From the NCBI GenBank assembly GCA_003022985.1, contig PXTV01000008.1, positions 1 to 5,902 of the forward strand: a stretch of DNA of 5,902 nucleotides. Reading direction: 5' to 3'. This DNA is from Bacteroidetes bacterium SW_11_45_7 (GTDB lineage Bacteria; Bacteroidota; Bacteroidia; Chitinophagales; SW-11-45-7). Positions 1-5,902 of this stretch are shown one piece after another. Numbering within the stretch: position 1 is the stretch's first letter; the number at the start of each line of letters is the position of its first letter. A program made the position numbers and the translations under genes. Below the pieces are notes generated by a model. It worked only from the letters and a program-made list of their open reading frames with translations. It was not told where the DNA came from and made no database searches.

Positions 1-987
1 TACCTTCAGCGCAACCGCATGCCGAGCCGTGAAACGAACCTGATCGAGGACTGGGAAACGAAACTTGACCGCATTGTTGACGAAACCCTTCAGGAAGATA
101 TGCGGCTCGTTGGCGGCATACCACCCTGGATGCAGATGTACTTTGACCGGCTCATCGAGCGCACGGGCAAACCTGTCAAGGACATCTTCCCTAATTTTTC
201 GGTAATGGTGCATGGGGGCGTCAATTTTGAACCGTACAGGGCGGCTCTCCAACAATCCATCGGCAAAGCCATCGATACCGTGGAAACCTATCCCGCATCG
301 GAGGGCTTTCTGGCCTACCAGGATTCACAGGAGGATGAGGGCTTGCTCTTGAATGTCGATTCGGGGATCTTCTTCGAGTTTGTGCCCGCTGATGAGATTT
401 TCGATGAGAATCCTTCGCGTTATCCGCTCGAGGACGTGGTGACCGGCAAGAATTACGCGGTTGTGTTGAGTTCCAATGCGGGTTTGTGGGCGTATAATCT
501 GGGTGACACAGTATCTTTTACTTCTTTAGACCCCTATAAGATCAAAGTCACAGGGCGCGTAAAGCATTTCATCTCCGCCTTTGGCGAGCACGTGATCAGC
601 GAAGAGGTGGAGGATGCGCTGCAACAGGTGGCGAAGGAGCAGGATGCGCAGGTTACGGAGTTTACAGTAGCGCCTGTCATCCGGCCCAAGGAAGGCTTGC
701 CGTATCACGAGTGGCTCATCGAGTTCGGCCGGGAGCCGGAGGCTCTTGGGTCTTTTGCCCAGCGGCTGGACCAGGTCATGCGCAACCGCAACATCTACTA
801 CGATGATTTGGTGGGAAGCGGCATTATTCGAGCGCTCAAACTCACGCCCTTACGGAAAAACGCCTTTATCGATTACATGCGCACCATCGGCAAGCTGGGC
901 GGCCAGAACAAGCTGCCGCGCTTGTACAACGACCGCTCCATTGCGGATGAGCTGGCAAAGTTTGCCAAAGTTCACGGTTCGCCATGA
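1..987 (+). CDS. GH3 auxin-responsive promoter family protein, C-terminal part (5' end outside window)
   Basis: The reading frame is open from the first base, so the Met at 19 is internal; 328 residues are visible, against roughly 500 for bacterial GH3 proteins. GH3 proteins belong to the acyl-adenylate (ANL) superfamily; plant members activate a carboxylic acid with ATP and join it to an amino acid. The substrate of bacterial members is mostly unknown, and they are probably cytoplasmic. Counting from Met 19, the nucleotide-binding motif YPASEG is at 91-96, the YNLGD motif (GH3 form Y-R-x-G-D) at 159-163, followed by the GRVKHFISAFGEHV hinge at 179-192. The small C-terminal domain ends with GKLGGQNKLPRL at 291-302, the usual tail of bacterial members. 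Composition is ordinary for the window edges, unlike the AT-rich TM2 gene. It is convergent with the next gene. The family call is firm; the reaction is inferred from family only. Confidence 0.9.
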   Translation, partial: YLQRNRMPSRETNLIEDWETKLDRIVDETLQEDMRLVGGIPPWMQMYFDRLIERTGKPVKDIFPNFSVMVHGGVNFEPYRAALQQSIGKAIDTVETYPASEGFLAYQDSQEDEGLLLNVDSGIFFEFVPADEIFDENPSRYPLEDVVTGKNYAVVLSSNAGLWAYNLGDTVSFTSLDPYKIKVTGRVKHFISAFGEHVISEEVEDALQQVAKEQDAQVTEFTVAPVIRPKEGLPYHEWLIEFGREPEALGSFAQRLDQVMRNRNIYYDDLVGSGIIRALKLTPLRKNAFIDYMRTIGKLGGQNKLPRLYNDRSIADELAKFAKVHGSP

Positions 988-1034
988 ATGGTTATGATTA
1001 AGCAAGGGAAGTAGTGCTGCTTCCAAACCATCAT
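984..1034. terminator. Nested stem-loop between convergent stop codons, possible bidirectional terminator
   Basis: An inner hairpin pairs 1007-1013 (GGAAGTA) with 1018-1024 (TGCTTCC), 7 bp with one G-U pair and a 4-base loop. An outer stem pairs ATGGTT at 988-993 with AACCAT at 1026-1031, and continues as ATG 984-986 with CAT 1032-1034 past a bulged A987. It covers the stop codons of both flanking genes. Neither strand has a T-run after the stem, so it is not a classical intrinsic terminator; termination is inferred from the convergent position. Confidence 0.3.
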
Positions 1035-1578
1035 ATGGCCTTTGGCAATTTGTGGACGGTATTGTTATGCCAGGCCCTGCGGTGAAGGATATCAAGATAG
1101 TGGTTGATCGGTTTCTCATAGTCAACTTTGTAATCCTCACCCAGCTTTTTGGTGACCACGTTGATCAATCGTTTCACGATCACCGCCACTTTGGTGTCAA
1201 ATTGGGTAAAGCAGGTGCCGAACAGTTCCTCATCAAATGGGATGGCAACTTCCACAATGTATAGTAACAAGTCCGCTTCGTAGACTTTGTTTTTCGATAC
1301 TTTGGTGAACTCGTTGACCCTTTTTACACAGGCGTTTAACATTTTTGCCAGTCTTACCTGTTCCGCATAACCCTTGTAGTCTTTCCCAAAAATGAGATCC
1401 AAATCTTCCTTGGTTTCTTCAAACAATTCCTCCTCACCAGATTCTTTGGCCAGGTAATTGGCAAAGATGAAATCATAAGCCGTTTTTCCTTGGCTGCGAG
1501 CTTTAAGACAATCTCCTGAAGCTTCTTGTGTTCAAGGTTTTTGATCTGCTCTTTGGTTGTCTTATCAAGTTTGGGCAT
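1031..1578 (-). pseudogene. Small helical hypothetical protein, broken by a one-base frameshift
   Basis: Two overlapping minus-strand frames read as one protein. From ATG at 1578 the frame gives MPKLDKTTKEQIKNLEHKKL and on to AAKEK, residue 32, ending at 1483. The frame then goes out of phase, while the frame at 1480-1031 continues with AYDFIFANYLAKE and ends KLPKAI. Adding one A to the run of five (T-run 1483-1487 on the plus strand) restores a 182-residue protein. The product would be soluble, helical and rich in Lys and Glu, with no signal peptide or membrane segment. The pattern ADLLLYIVEVAI near the middle and a His/Asn-rich end loosely recall DUF6155 proteins, but this is tentative and no function is known. 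No Shine-Dalgarno precedes the ATG. An upstream in-frame Met exists (ORF to 1665), but the charged start at 1578 looks more natural. The reading after the break has kept a clean protein character, so the lesion is recent or a homopolymer sequencing error. Confidence 0.75.
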
Positions 1579-1628
1579 AAAGGTTACATTTTTCAGTTTG
1601 CACTGCAAAATAATACTAATCCGGCTGG

Positions 1629-1652
1629 TTGTGGAAAAGTTCAATGCCACAA
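1629..1652. repeat. Short inverted repeat upstream of the broken hypothetical gene
   Basis: TTGTGG at 1629-1634 is matched by CCACAA at 1647-1652 with a 12-base spacer. It sits about 50-75 bases before the ATG at 1578, where an operator could lie. Six-base arms are weak evidence, and it may be chance. Confidence 0.2.
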
Positions 1653-1891
1653 AGATTGATAGCATCAGCTAAACCGGTGAGAGCAAGATTGGAAAGCCCT
1701 TGCCTTGGTGGCGTTCCACTTGCGCCATTGGAGATGAGTTGCGAGAAGGCAGGGTCAAATCAAAGTATGAATAAAAAATCGCAGAATAAGCACGCTTATT
1801 TGTGATCGCTGGTAGTTGCTTTTCAGTTGCCGGTGAGCCAGCATAGGCGGACAATACGGTTACAAATGGCAGTTAAGATTCGATCTGTTTG

Positions 1892-1913
1892 TCCGTAGCA
1901 AGGGCGCTACGGA
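1892..1913. repeat. Perfect 8-bp hairpin, member A of a shared palindromic repeat
   Basis: TCCGTAGC (1892-1899) pairs perfectly with GCTACGGA (1906-1913) around the six-base loop AAGGGC. The core GTAGC-A-AGGGC-GCTA matches the hairpin at 2234-2275, suggesting a dispersed palindromic (REP-like) element. No T-run follows on either strand. Confidence 0.6.
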
Positions 1914-2073
1914 AAGATGAGAAAACATGCCTTCCTCTTTTGAATATTGGGCTGTAGTGGTCAAACATCGCCTGACCCTTACATCGGTGCCTGACCAGCT
2001 GTTTGTGGCATATTTCTCAGGGACAGTCATGCTATAACCCACTGGAACGGGGTGGCCAAACGATTATCTATTC

Positions 2074-2093
2074 CCGTCAGCTTTAGCTAACGG
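2074..2093. repeat. Imperfect hairpin, possible third member of the palindromic family
   Basis: CCGT (2074-2077) pairs with ACGG (2090-2093). After one mismatch, AGC (2079-2081) pairs with GCT (2086-2088) around a four-base loop. The words GTCAG and TAGCTAA also occur in the 2234-2275 hairpin, but the order and spacing differ, so membership is uncertain. Confidence 0.35.
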
Positions 2094-2143
2094 ATTAATT
2101 ACTAATCACAAAAGCATGGTTTTGACCGCATGTCAACGAGCCG

Positions 2144-2164
2144 AATGGGGTTGAAACACCCATT
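2144..2164. repeat. 6-bp hairpin
   Basis: AATGGG (2144-2149) pairs with CCCATT (2159-2164) around a nine-base loop. It lies in the same spacer as the other hairpins, with no flanking T-run and no known role. Confidence 0.3.
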
Positions 2165-2191
2165 TTCAGATCTTTCTTACCGGTTGGCTAA

Positions 2192-2207
2192 TGCCGGGGA
2201 AACGGCA
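2192..2207. repeat. 5-bp GC-rich hairpin
   Basis: TGCCG (2192-2196) pairs with CGGCA (2203-2207) around GGGAAA. It follows the word GGCTAA, which resembles the TAGCTAA of neighbouring hairpins, so it may be a decayed copy of the same kind of element. Confidence 0.3.
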
Positions 2208-2233
2208 ATGGGCTTGTTTCTTCAGTTTGCACA

Positions 2234-2275
2234 TCTTCTCTGTCAGTAGCTAAGGCGCGCTAAGGACAGGGAAGA
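2234..2275. repeat. Long imperfect hairpin, member B of the shared palindromic repeat
   Basis: The outer stem pairs 2234-2244 (TCTTCTCTGTC) with 2265-2275 (GACAGGGAAGA), 11 bp with one G-U pair. After an A-G/G-A double mismatch, which often forms a stable tandem GA pair in RNA, TAGC (2247-2250) pairs with GCTA (2259-2262) around an eight-base loop. Its core resembles the hairpin at 1892-1913. It lies about 100 bases past the TM2 stop codon and could end that transcript, but no U-run follows it. Confidence 0.6.
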
Positions 2276-2371
2276 ACTTAAGTTCAACTAACAATGTATT
2301 TCGATATTTATTGTATGTAATTTATTTTCGCCCTATAAATAGCATCATGGTTAATATAAATTCAAGTTTAG

Positions 2372-4288
2372 TTATACTTCTGCTCTTATGTCGCAATTAC
2401 ACCCAATATGAAACGGAACTTTTGGGGGATTAGATTTTGAGTATTTCTTTTTACTTTCTTCTCTCGCTCGTTGACATATAAAATTTGGATTGAGGTCTTC
2501 CATTTTTTCAATTCTAAATCCTTTAACCACTTCAGGGTCACCTGTTGTTTTTTCTTTATAACGCTCTGACTCTCTGTAAGTGTTTATTATTAATTTAATG
2601 TATTCCTCGAGAAAAATCCAGTGACTTTCGATTTGATGAAGATTTACATCATCGAATTTACTTGGTAAAGGCTTAAGTTTAAATATGTTTCGCGTGGCAA
2701 CAAATTTGCCAATGTTATTCAATAATCGTTCGTGTTCTTTTAAATAATTGATGGCTTTGTTTTTTCTTTTAAAGTGATCTTCTTCTTTTTCACAGATTGC
2801 GTTTAGCGTTTTTAACTTTTGAGTTTTAAGTAGCTCTTCATAGCTTATTTCGTCAGCTGTAATAACTAAACCTGCTTTTAGTAAATCTTCAAACTCTTTT
2901 CGTTCCAAGTGGGTTATTACCTTATCTTTTTCCAAATAATGCTTCAATCCAAGATATTGGGAGACAACGTCAAATCCATATTCTTCAACTAGCTTATTAT
3001 CAATTGATAAGTCGATCTCAGAATAATCAAATAAAACTTGAAGATCACAATTTGCTCTTTCCGGTAATTGATTTATTACTTCTTCTTTAAATTCATCCTC
3101 AATCGCTTCTTTGTTTTTTTCTGTGGCATTAGGATACTCTTTAGAATTATCTAAATAGGCATGCAATTTCTCTTGATAGGTCGGTTTATATTGGAGAATA
3201 TATTCATCAACTTCTTTGCACTTTATATCATGTTGAGCAAAATAATGAATAAAGTCTTTAGGCTTATTCCATGTGCTATCATCTTTTATAAAAGAGGTTA
3301 CTTGTTTAAGAGTCTTTTGGTTAGCATTGTACAAGGTGAGTTCGAATAGGCCTTTGGGGTTAATAACCAAAGGATTATCAACCTTTATTTCGGTTTTTGA
3401 ATTTTGGGATGTATTTAAGTTATCAAGTTTCTCCCTCACAGAATTAATGTAACTCTTAAACTTTTCATTTTCCGAACCATTCCTATCAAACTCAATTAAT
3501 GTTTGATTGCCAATTTCAACAATTTTCTTTTTTCTCCTTTCTTTCGCATCCTCTTTCTTTAGAGCATCTATTTGCTTCATTTGCTCTGAATAAAATTCAT
3601 TAAAGCAGTTAAAAAGGCATTCTGAATAATATTCAATTAAGTTACTGTGGTCAGGTTCTACTAAGAGCTTAATTTCAAGGTCGTTTAGAACCCTGTCATA
3701 ATACATTGTTTTGTACTCATCTATCGCAACTTGCACATCTGAAATGTACCTATTATGATATGACGCCTTAACAAATTCATCGTATATTTCCTTTATGAAG
3801 CGATATCGGCCTTTTAGAGTGTCAATATTTTTTGTAGTACTTAAAATGCTTAAACTTTCAAGTAATTGGATTCCTCGCCTTTGAACCTCATCCGGCACAT
3901 AATTGTAACTGTTTATTTCTTCTTCTCGCTCCTTTTGTTTTTGCTCTAAAAGTTTTTCAAAATTTTCTTCATTAAGGCCTATGGTCATTTCAGTTTTATT
4001 CTTACTCGTTGATTTAGAGCTAAAACTTACAAAGTTTTCTGATTCAATCTCTTCTTGATCAGATTTAGCAGTTCTGTCATTTTTTATGTTATTGTACTTT
4101 AAATTGAATTTTTCTTCTGAATAAAACAGAAAAACAATGAAATCTATAAAGGCAATAAAAAATGGAATTATCGTCCATGAAAAAAGCAAGTAAACTAATC
4201 CGTAAAATGGTTGACCGAGATAAAATCTGTGTATTCCAATTCCTCCAAGAAAAAAAGTCAATAGAATAGTTACCGTCTTATCTTTCAT
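2372..4288 (-). CDS. TM2-domain membrane protein with long charged region and C-terminal Cys/His cluster
   Basis: A complete 638-residue protein whose function I do not recognise. Residues 1-57 form a TM2 domain: helix one with the family signature G-G-I-G-I-H-R-F-Y-L-G at 15-25, then a second helix at about 30-56 with the conserved Asp at 49. The remaining 580 residues are soluble and rich in Lys, Glu and Asn. Residues 105-128 and 235-260 are highly charged and may form coiled coils; 136-230 and 313-375 look like folded helical blocks. The tail has Cys605, a PP pair at 621-622, then PFHIGCNCDI at 625-634, giving C-x21-H-x2-C-x-C. This recalls the metal-binding tail of Mu gpF-like phage head proteins (H-x2-C-R-C), but the likeness is short. 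The ATG at 4288 is chosen because it puts the TM2 helix at the N-terminus; no Shine-Dalgarno is seen. The gene is far more AT-rich than both neighbours and stands alone, suggesting transfer. A membrane-anchored sensor or effector is only a guess. Confidence 0.85.
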   Translation of the reverse strand: MKDKTVTILLTFFLGGIGIHRFYLGQPFYGLVYLLFSWTIIPFFIAFIDFIVFLFYSEEKFNLKYNNIKNDRTAKSDQEEIESENFVSFSSKSTSKNKTEMTIGLNEENFEKLLEQKQKEREEEINSYNYVPDEVQRRGIQLLESLSILSTTKNIDTLKGRYRFIKEIYDEFVKASYHNRYISDVQVAIDEYKTMYYDRVLNDLEIKLLVEPDHSNLIEYYSECLFNCFNEFYSEQMKQIDALKKEDAKERRKKKIVEIGNQTLIEFDRNGSENEKFKSYINSVREKLDNLNTSQNSKTEIKVDNPLVINPKGLFELTLYNANQKTLKQVTSFIKDDSTWNKPKDFIHYFAQHDIKCKEVDEYILQYKPTYQEKLHAYLDNSKEYPNATEKNKEAIEDEFKEEVINQLPERANCDLQVLFDYSEIDLSIDNKLVEEYGFDVVSQYLGLKHYLEKDKVITHLERKEFEDLLKAGLVITADEISYEELLKTQKLKTLNAICEKEEDHFKRKNKAINYLKEHERLLNNIGKFVATRNIFKLKPLPSKFDDVNLHQIESHWIFLEEYIKLIINTYRESERYKEKTTGDPEVVKGFRIEKMEDLNPNFICQRAREESKKKYSKSNPPKVPFHIGCNCDIRAEV

Positions 4289-4556
4289 TTTATAATGTTT
4301 TAATTAAAGTAAGTCATTTTGTCTTTGGTGTCAAATGTTATTTAAAAGTAACTAAATAGCAATAAAGAATCAAATCTGAAATTAAGTATTTGAAGCCTAC
4401 AAATTCAAACTAAAATATCAAAGTTCATTCCACGCACTGGTTGGTGTTTACCGTTTCAGCATGCTTTCATTCACTGTTGAAGAGAACACAAACAACGGTA
4501 GGAAAATCTTCTCAGCGTTTACAAGATAGAAAGGATCAAGTACGCCTTGGCCAAGC
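4289..4556. other. Upstream region of the TM2 gene, with composition boundary
   Basis: This spacer separates two same-strand genes. Bases 4289-4430 are AT-rich like the TM2 gene; from about 4430 the composition returns to that of fadJ. Downstream of the fadJ stop are a 10-bp palindrome, CTTGGCCAAG at 4546-4555, and a 7-bp inverted repeat, TACCGTT 4449-4455 with AACGGTA 4494-4500 (38-base spacer). Neither has a T-run, so no intrinsic terminator for fadJ is evident. The gap suggests that the TM2 gene is transcribed separately. Confidence 0.5.
4332..4362 (-). promoter_or_regulatory. Weak candidate Bacteroidota-type promoter for the TM2 gene
   Basis: Read on the minus strand, TTG (4362-4360) is followed after 19 bases by TAACATTTG (4340-4332), about 44 bases before the ATG. 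The known Bacteroidota consensus is TTG, about 19 bases, then TAnnTTTG. Here the -7 element has one extra base, and such words are common in AT-rich DNA, so this is tentative. Confidence 0.22.
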
Positions 4557-5902
4557 TTATCCCGGATAATCATCGTGGAACCGTTCGCTCTTGATGGCTT
4601 TCTCGCGGATGATATTGGCCGGTTCAAAGAGCTCGCCTGCCCGCTTTTTCAGGTCCTCCATGATCTCCACGGCCCGCTGGCAGGTTAAACTGTCCAGATA
4701 GCGGAAGGGGCCACCCAGGAAGGGCGGAAAGCCGAGGCCAAACACAGCACCAATATCTCCGTCACGCGCGCTTTGCACAATGCCCTCTTCCAGGCACATG
4801 GCCGCCTCGTTAACCATCTGCAGGGCCAGGCGGTACTGGATTTCCTCTTCTACATATGCCTTTTTTACGGGGTTGCCAAAGAACTCGTAAATCTCTTTGT
4901 TAATGAGGCCCTTGCGTTTTTTGCCGTTCGCATCGTACTTGTAGAAACCCTTTTGATTCTTGCGCCCGCTGTAACCCGCTTCGTGGAGTTTAGGCAACAC
5001 TTCCGAGGGTTTGGCGCCCTTGCGCTGGCGGTAATAGTCCATCAGCTCGCCACTCATCACGTGCGCAGCTACATCGATCCCCACTTCATCGAGCAGTGCA
5101 ATGGGGCCCACCGGGTAGCCAAACCGCTTCATGCTGTGATCGAGCTGCTCGATGTCCACCCCGTCTTCCAACAACAGGAGCGCCTCGTTGAGAAATGGCG
5201 CCAAAATGCGCGAAGTGTAAAAACCGGGCCCATCTTTGACCACAATGCACGTTTTGTCCTGGCGAATGCCCAGTTCGAGCGCAGTGGCCTCCACCCACTT
5301 GGCCGTATCCTCTTTCACGATGATCTCGAGCAAGGGCATTTTCGGCACGGGGGAGAAGTAGTGCATGCCGATCACCCGGGAAGGCCGCTGCGCATTTTCC
5401 GCAATGCGCTTGATGGGAAGGGCAGAGGTGTTGCTGGCAAAAATGGCGTCTTCGCGGGTATTATCTTCCGTTTCCTTGAGGATTTTTTGTTTGAGGTTGA
5501 TGTCTTCGTTAACCGCTTCAATTACGAGATCTGCTTTGCCAAAACGGTCGTAGTCCAGCTCGCTGTTGACTCTGGTGATCAGCTCCTCGCTTTCAGCAGG
5601 GCGCATGGCTTTTTTCTTGACCTTGCGTTGAAAGTCGTCCCAAATACTCTTTTTAGCTGAGGCGATTGTATCCTCATCAACATCCTTGAGCAGGACTTCG
5701 ATATCGTTTGTCACACTCACTTGCGCAATGCCTGCTCCCATAAAACCGGCCCCGAGCATACCGATTGTTTGGACGTCCTTCGCTTGTTCTTTGAGAGGGT
5801 TCTTTTTCATTTCCGTCATAGCGAGGAAGATGCGCATGAGCTGCTTCCCTTGCGGGGAACGCATCAGCTCGTCATTGCCTTTGGCTTCTTTTTTGAGGCC
5901 TT
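4557..5902 (-). CDS. fadJ: Fatty-acid oxidation complex alpha subunit, 3-hydroxyacyl-CoA dehydrogenase half (5' end outside window)
   Basis: Frame open through the window edge, so the Met at 5864 is internal; 447 residues are visible, against about 700 for the fused protein. The missing N-terminal part should be the enoyl-CoA hydratase domain. The enzyme hydrates 2-enoyl-CoA and oxidises the 3-hydroxyacyl-CoA with NAD in beta-oxidation, working with a thiolase. Numbering from Met 5864, residues 1-25 match the linker between the domains, the Rossmann motif GAGFMGAG is at 38-45, SNTSALPI at 144-151, and HYFSPV at 168-173 with catalytic His168 and Glu180 at the family's 12-residue spacing. KDGPGFYTSRI is at 210-220. 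The C-terminal domain carries RDGDIGAVFGLGFPPFLGGPFRYLDS at 367-392, nearly as in FadJ and mitochondrial HADHA. Ser218 replaces the Asn of FadB, as Thr does in HADHA, so this is a subgroup trait. It ends HDDYPG. Thiolase or regulator genes may lie upstream, outside the window. Confidence 0.93.
   Translation of the reverse strand, partial: GLKKEAKGNDELMRSPQGKQLMRIFLAMTEMKKNPLKEQAKDVQTIGMLGAGFMGAGIAQVSVTNDIEVLLKDVDEDTIASAKKSIWDDFQRKVKKKAMRPAESEELITRVNSELDYDRFGKADLVIEAVNEDINLKQKILKETEDNTREDAIFASNTSALPIKRIAENAQRPSRVIGMHYFSPVPKMPLLEIIVKEDTAKWVEATALELGIRQDKTCIVVKDGPGFYTSRILAPFLNEALLLLEDGVDIEQLDHSMKRFGYPVGPIALLDEVGIDVAAHVMSGELMDYYRQRKGAKPSEVLPKLHEAGYSGRKNQKGFYKYDANGKKRKGLINKEIYEFFGNPVKKAYVEEEIQYRLALQMVNEAAMCLEEGIVQSARDGDIGAVFGLGFPPFLGGPFRYLDSLTCQRAVEIMEDLKKRAGELFEPANIIREKAIKSERFHDDYPG

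Larger units (their letters stand above)
1579..2371. other. Gene-free spacer with scattered hairpins
   Basis: No open frame in this 793-base stretch looks like a protein. The two 60-residue minus-strand frames (1669-1854, 1860-2042) have low-quality sequence and no recognisable motif. It lies upstream of the broken hypothetical gene and downstream of the TM2 gene, so it should hold the promoter of the former and the transcript end of the latter. I found no convincing Bacteroidota promoter (TTG, then TAnnTTTG). Its main content is a set of short inverted repeats, listed separately. Composition becomes clearly AT-rich from about 2280. Confidence 0.6.

Noticed and set aside
1052..1264. A 70-residue plus-strand frame
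   Set aside because: It is antisense to the second half of the broken hypothetical gene, whose reading is far more protein-like.
1674..1837. 8-bp direct repeat CCGGTGAG at 1674-1681 and 1830-1837
   Set aside because: Only eight bases match and the flanks differ; no array or element structure.
1669..1854. A 61-residue minus-strand frame in the spacer
   Set aside because: No start signal, motif or family resemblance; length is expected by chance.
1860..2042. A 60-residue minus-strand frame overlapping hairpin A
   Set aside because: It runs through a palindromic repeat, and the translation has no protein-like pattern.
2280..4427. 7-bp direct repeat AAGTTCA at 2280-2286 and 4421-4427, at both edges of the AT-rich island
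   Set aside because: It is tempting as a target-site duplication, but a seven-base match between two AT-rich edges of about 100 bases is expected by chance roughly every other time, and there are no terminal inverted repeats or transposase.
4546..4555. Palindrome CTTGGCCAAG just past the fadJ stop
   Set aside because: It has no loop and no T-run, so it cannot act as an intrinsic terminator; a single 10-bp palindrome may be chance.
4773..5660. A 295-residue open frame on the plus strand
   Set aside because: It lies wholly antisense to the well-supported fadJ-type gene; its translation is rich in His, Phe and Val as expected from a mirror of GC-rich codons, and it shows no family motif.
1..5902. 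CRISPR array, tRNA, rRNA or transposase gene
   Set aside because: No regularly spaced repeats, no tRNA-like cloverleaf, no rRNA sequence and no transposase motif were seen on either strand.

Overview
The window looks like part of a Bacteroidota chromosome. Both edge genes match the forms of their families common in that phylum: a bacterial GH3-family protein, and a FadJ/HADHA-type fatty-acid oxidation alpha subunit. Gene starts lack a clear Shine-Dalgarno, and the spacers are long and hairpin-rich. A finer placement, for example Saprospiria or Cytophagia, is a guess.

Layout: (1) 1-987, plus strand: C-terminal part of a GH3-family protein whose 5' end lies left of the window. (2) 1031-1578, minus strand, convergent with GH3: a small, probably helical protein of unknown function, broken by a single missing base in an A run near codon 33. 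A nested stem-loop joins the two stop codons. (3) 1579-2371: about 790 bases without a convincing gene. It carries several short hairpins; two, at 1892-1913 and 2234-2275, share a core and look like members of a dispersed palindromic repeat family. (4) 2372-4288, minus strand: a 638-residue protein with an N-terminal TM2 membrane domain, a long charged soluble part, and a C-terminal Cys/His cluster. It is strikingly AT-rich compared with its neighbours and looks like accessory DNA. (5) 4289-4556: AT-rich upstream region of that gene, changing to ordinary composition near 4430. (6) 4557-5902, minus strand: 3' two thirds of a fadJ-type gene. The dehydrogenase half is present, and the hydratase half lies right of the window.

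The genes do not form an obvious pathway. Fatty-acid beta-oxidation (fadJ) and an acyl-adenylate-type enzyme (GH3) are core-like functions. The TM2 gene and the hairpin-rich spacer look like an insertion-prone accessory segment between them. The best candidate for something undescribed is the TM2 protein; the sequence alone does not show its function.
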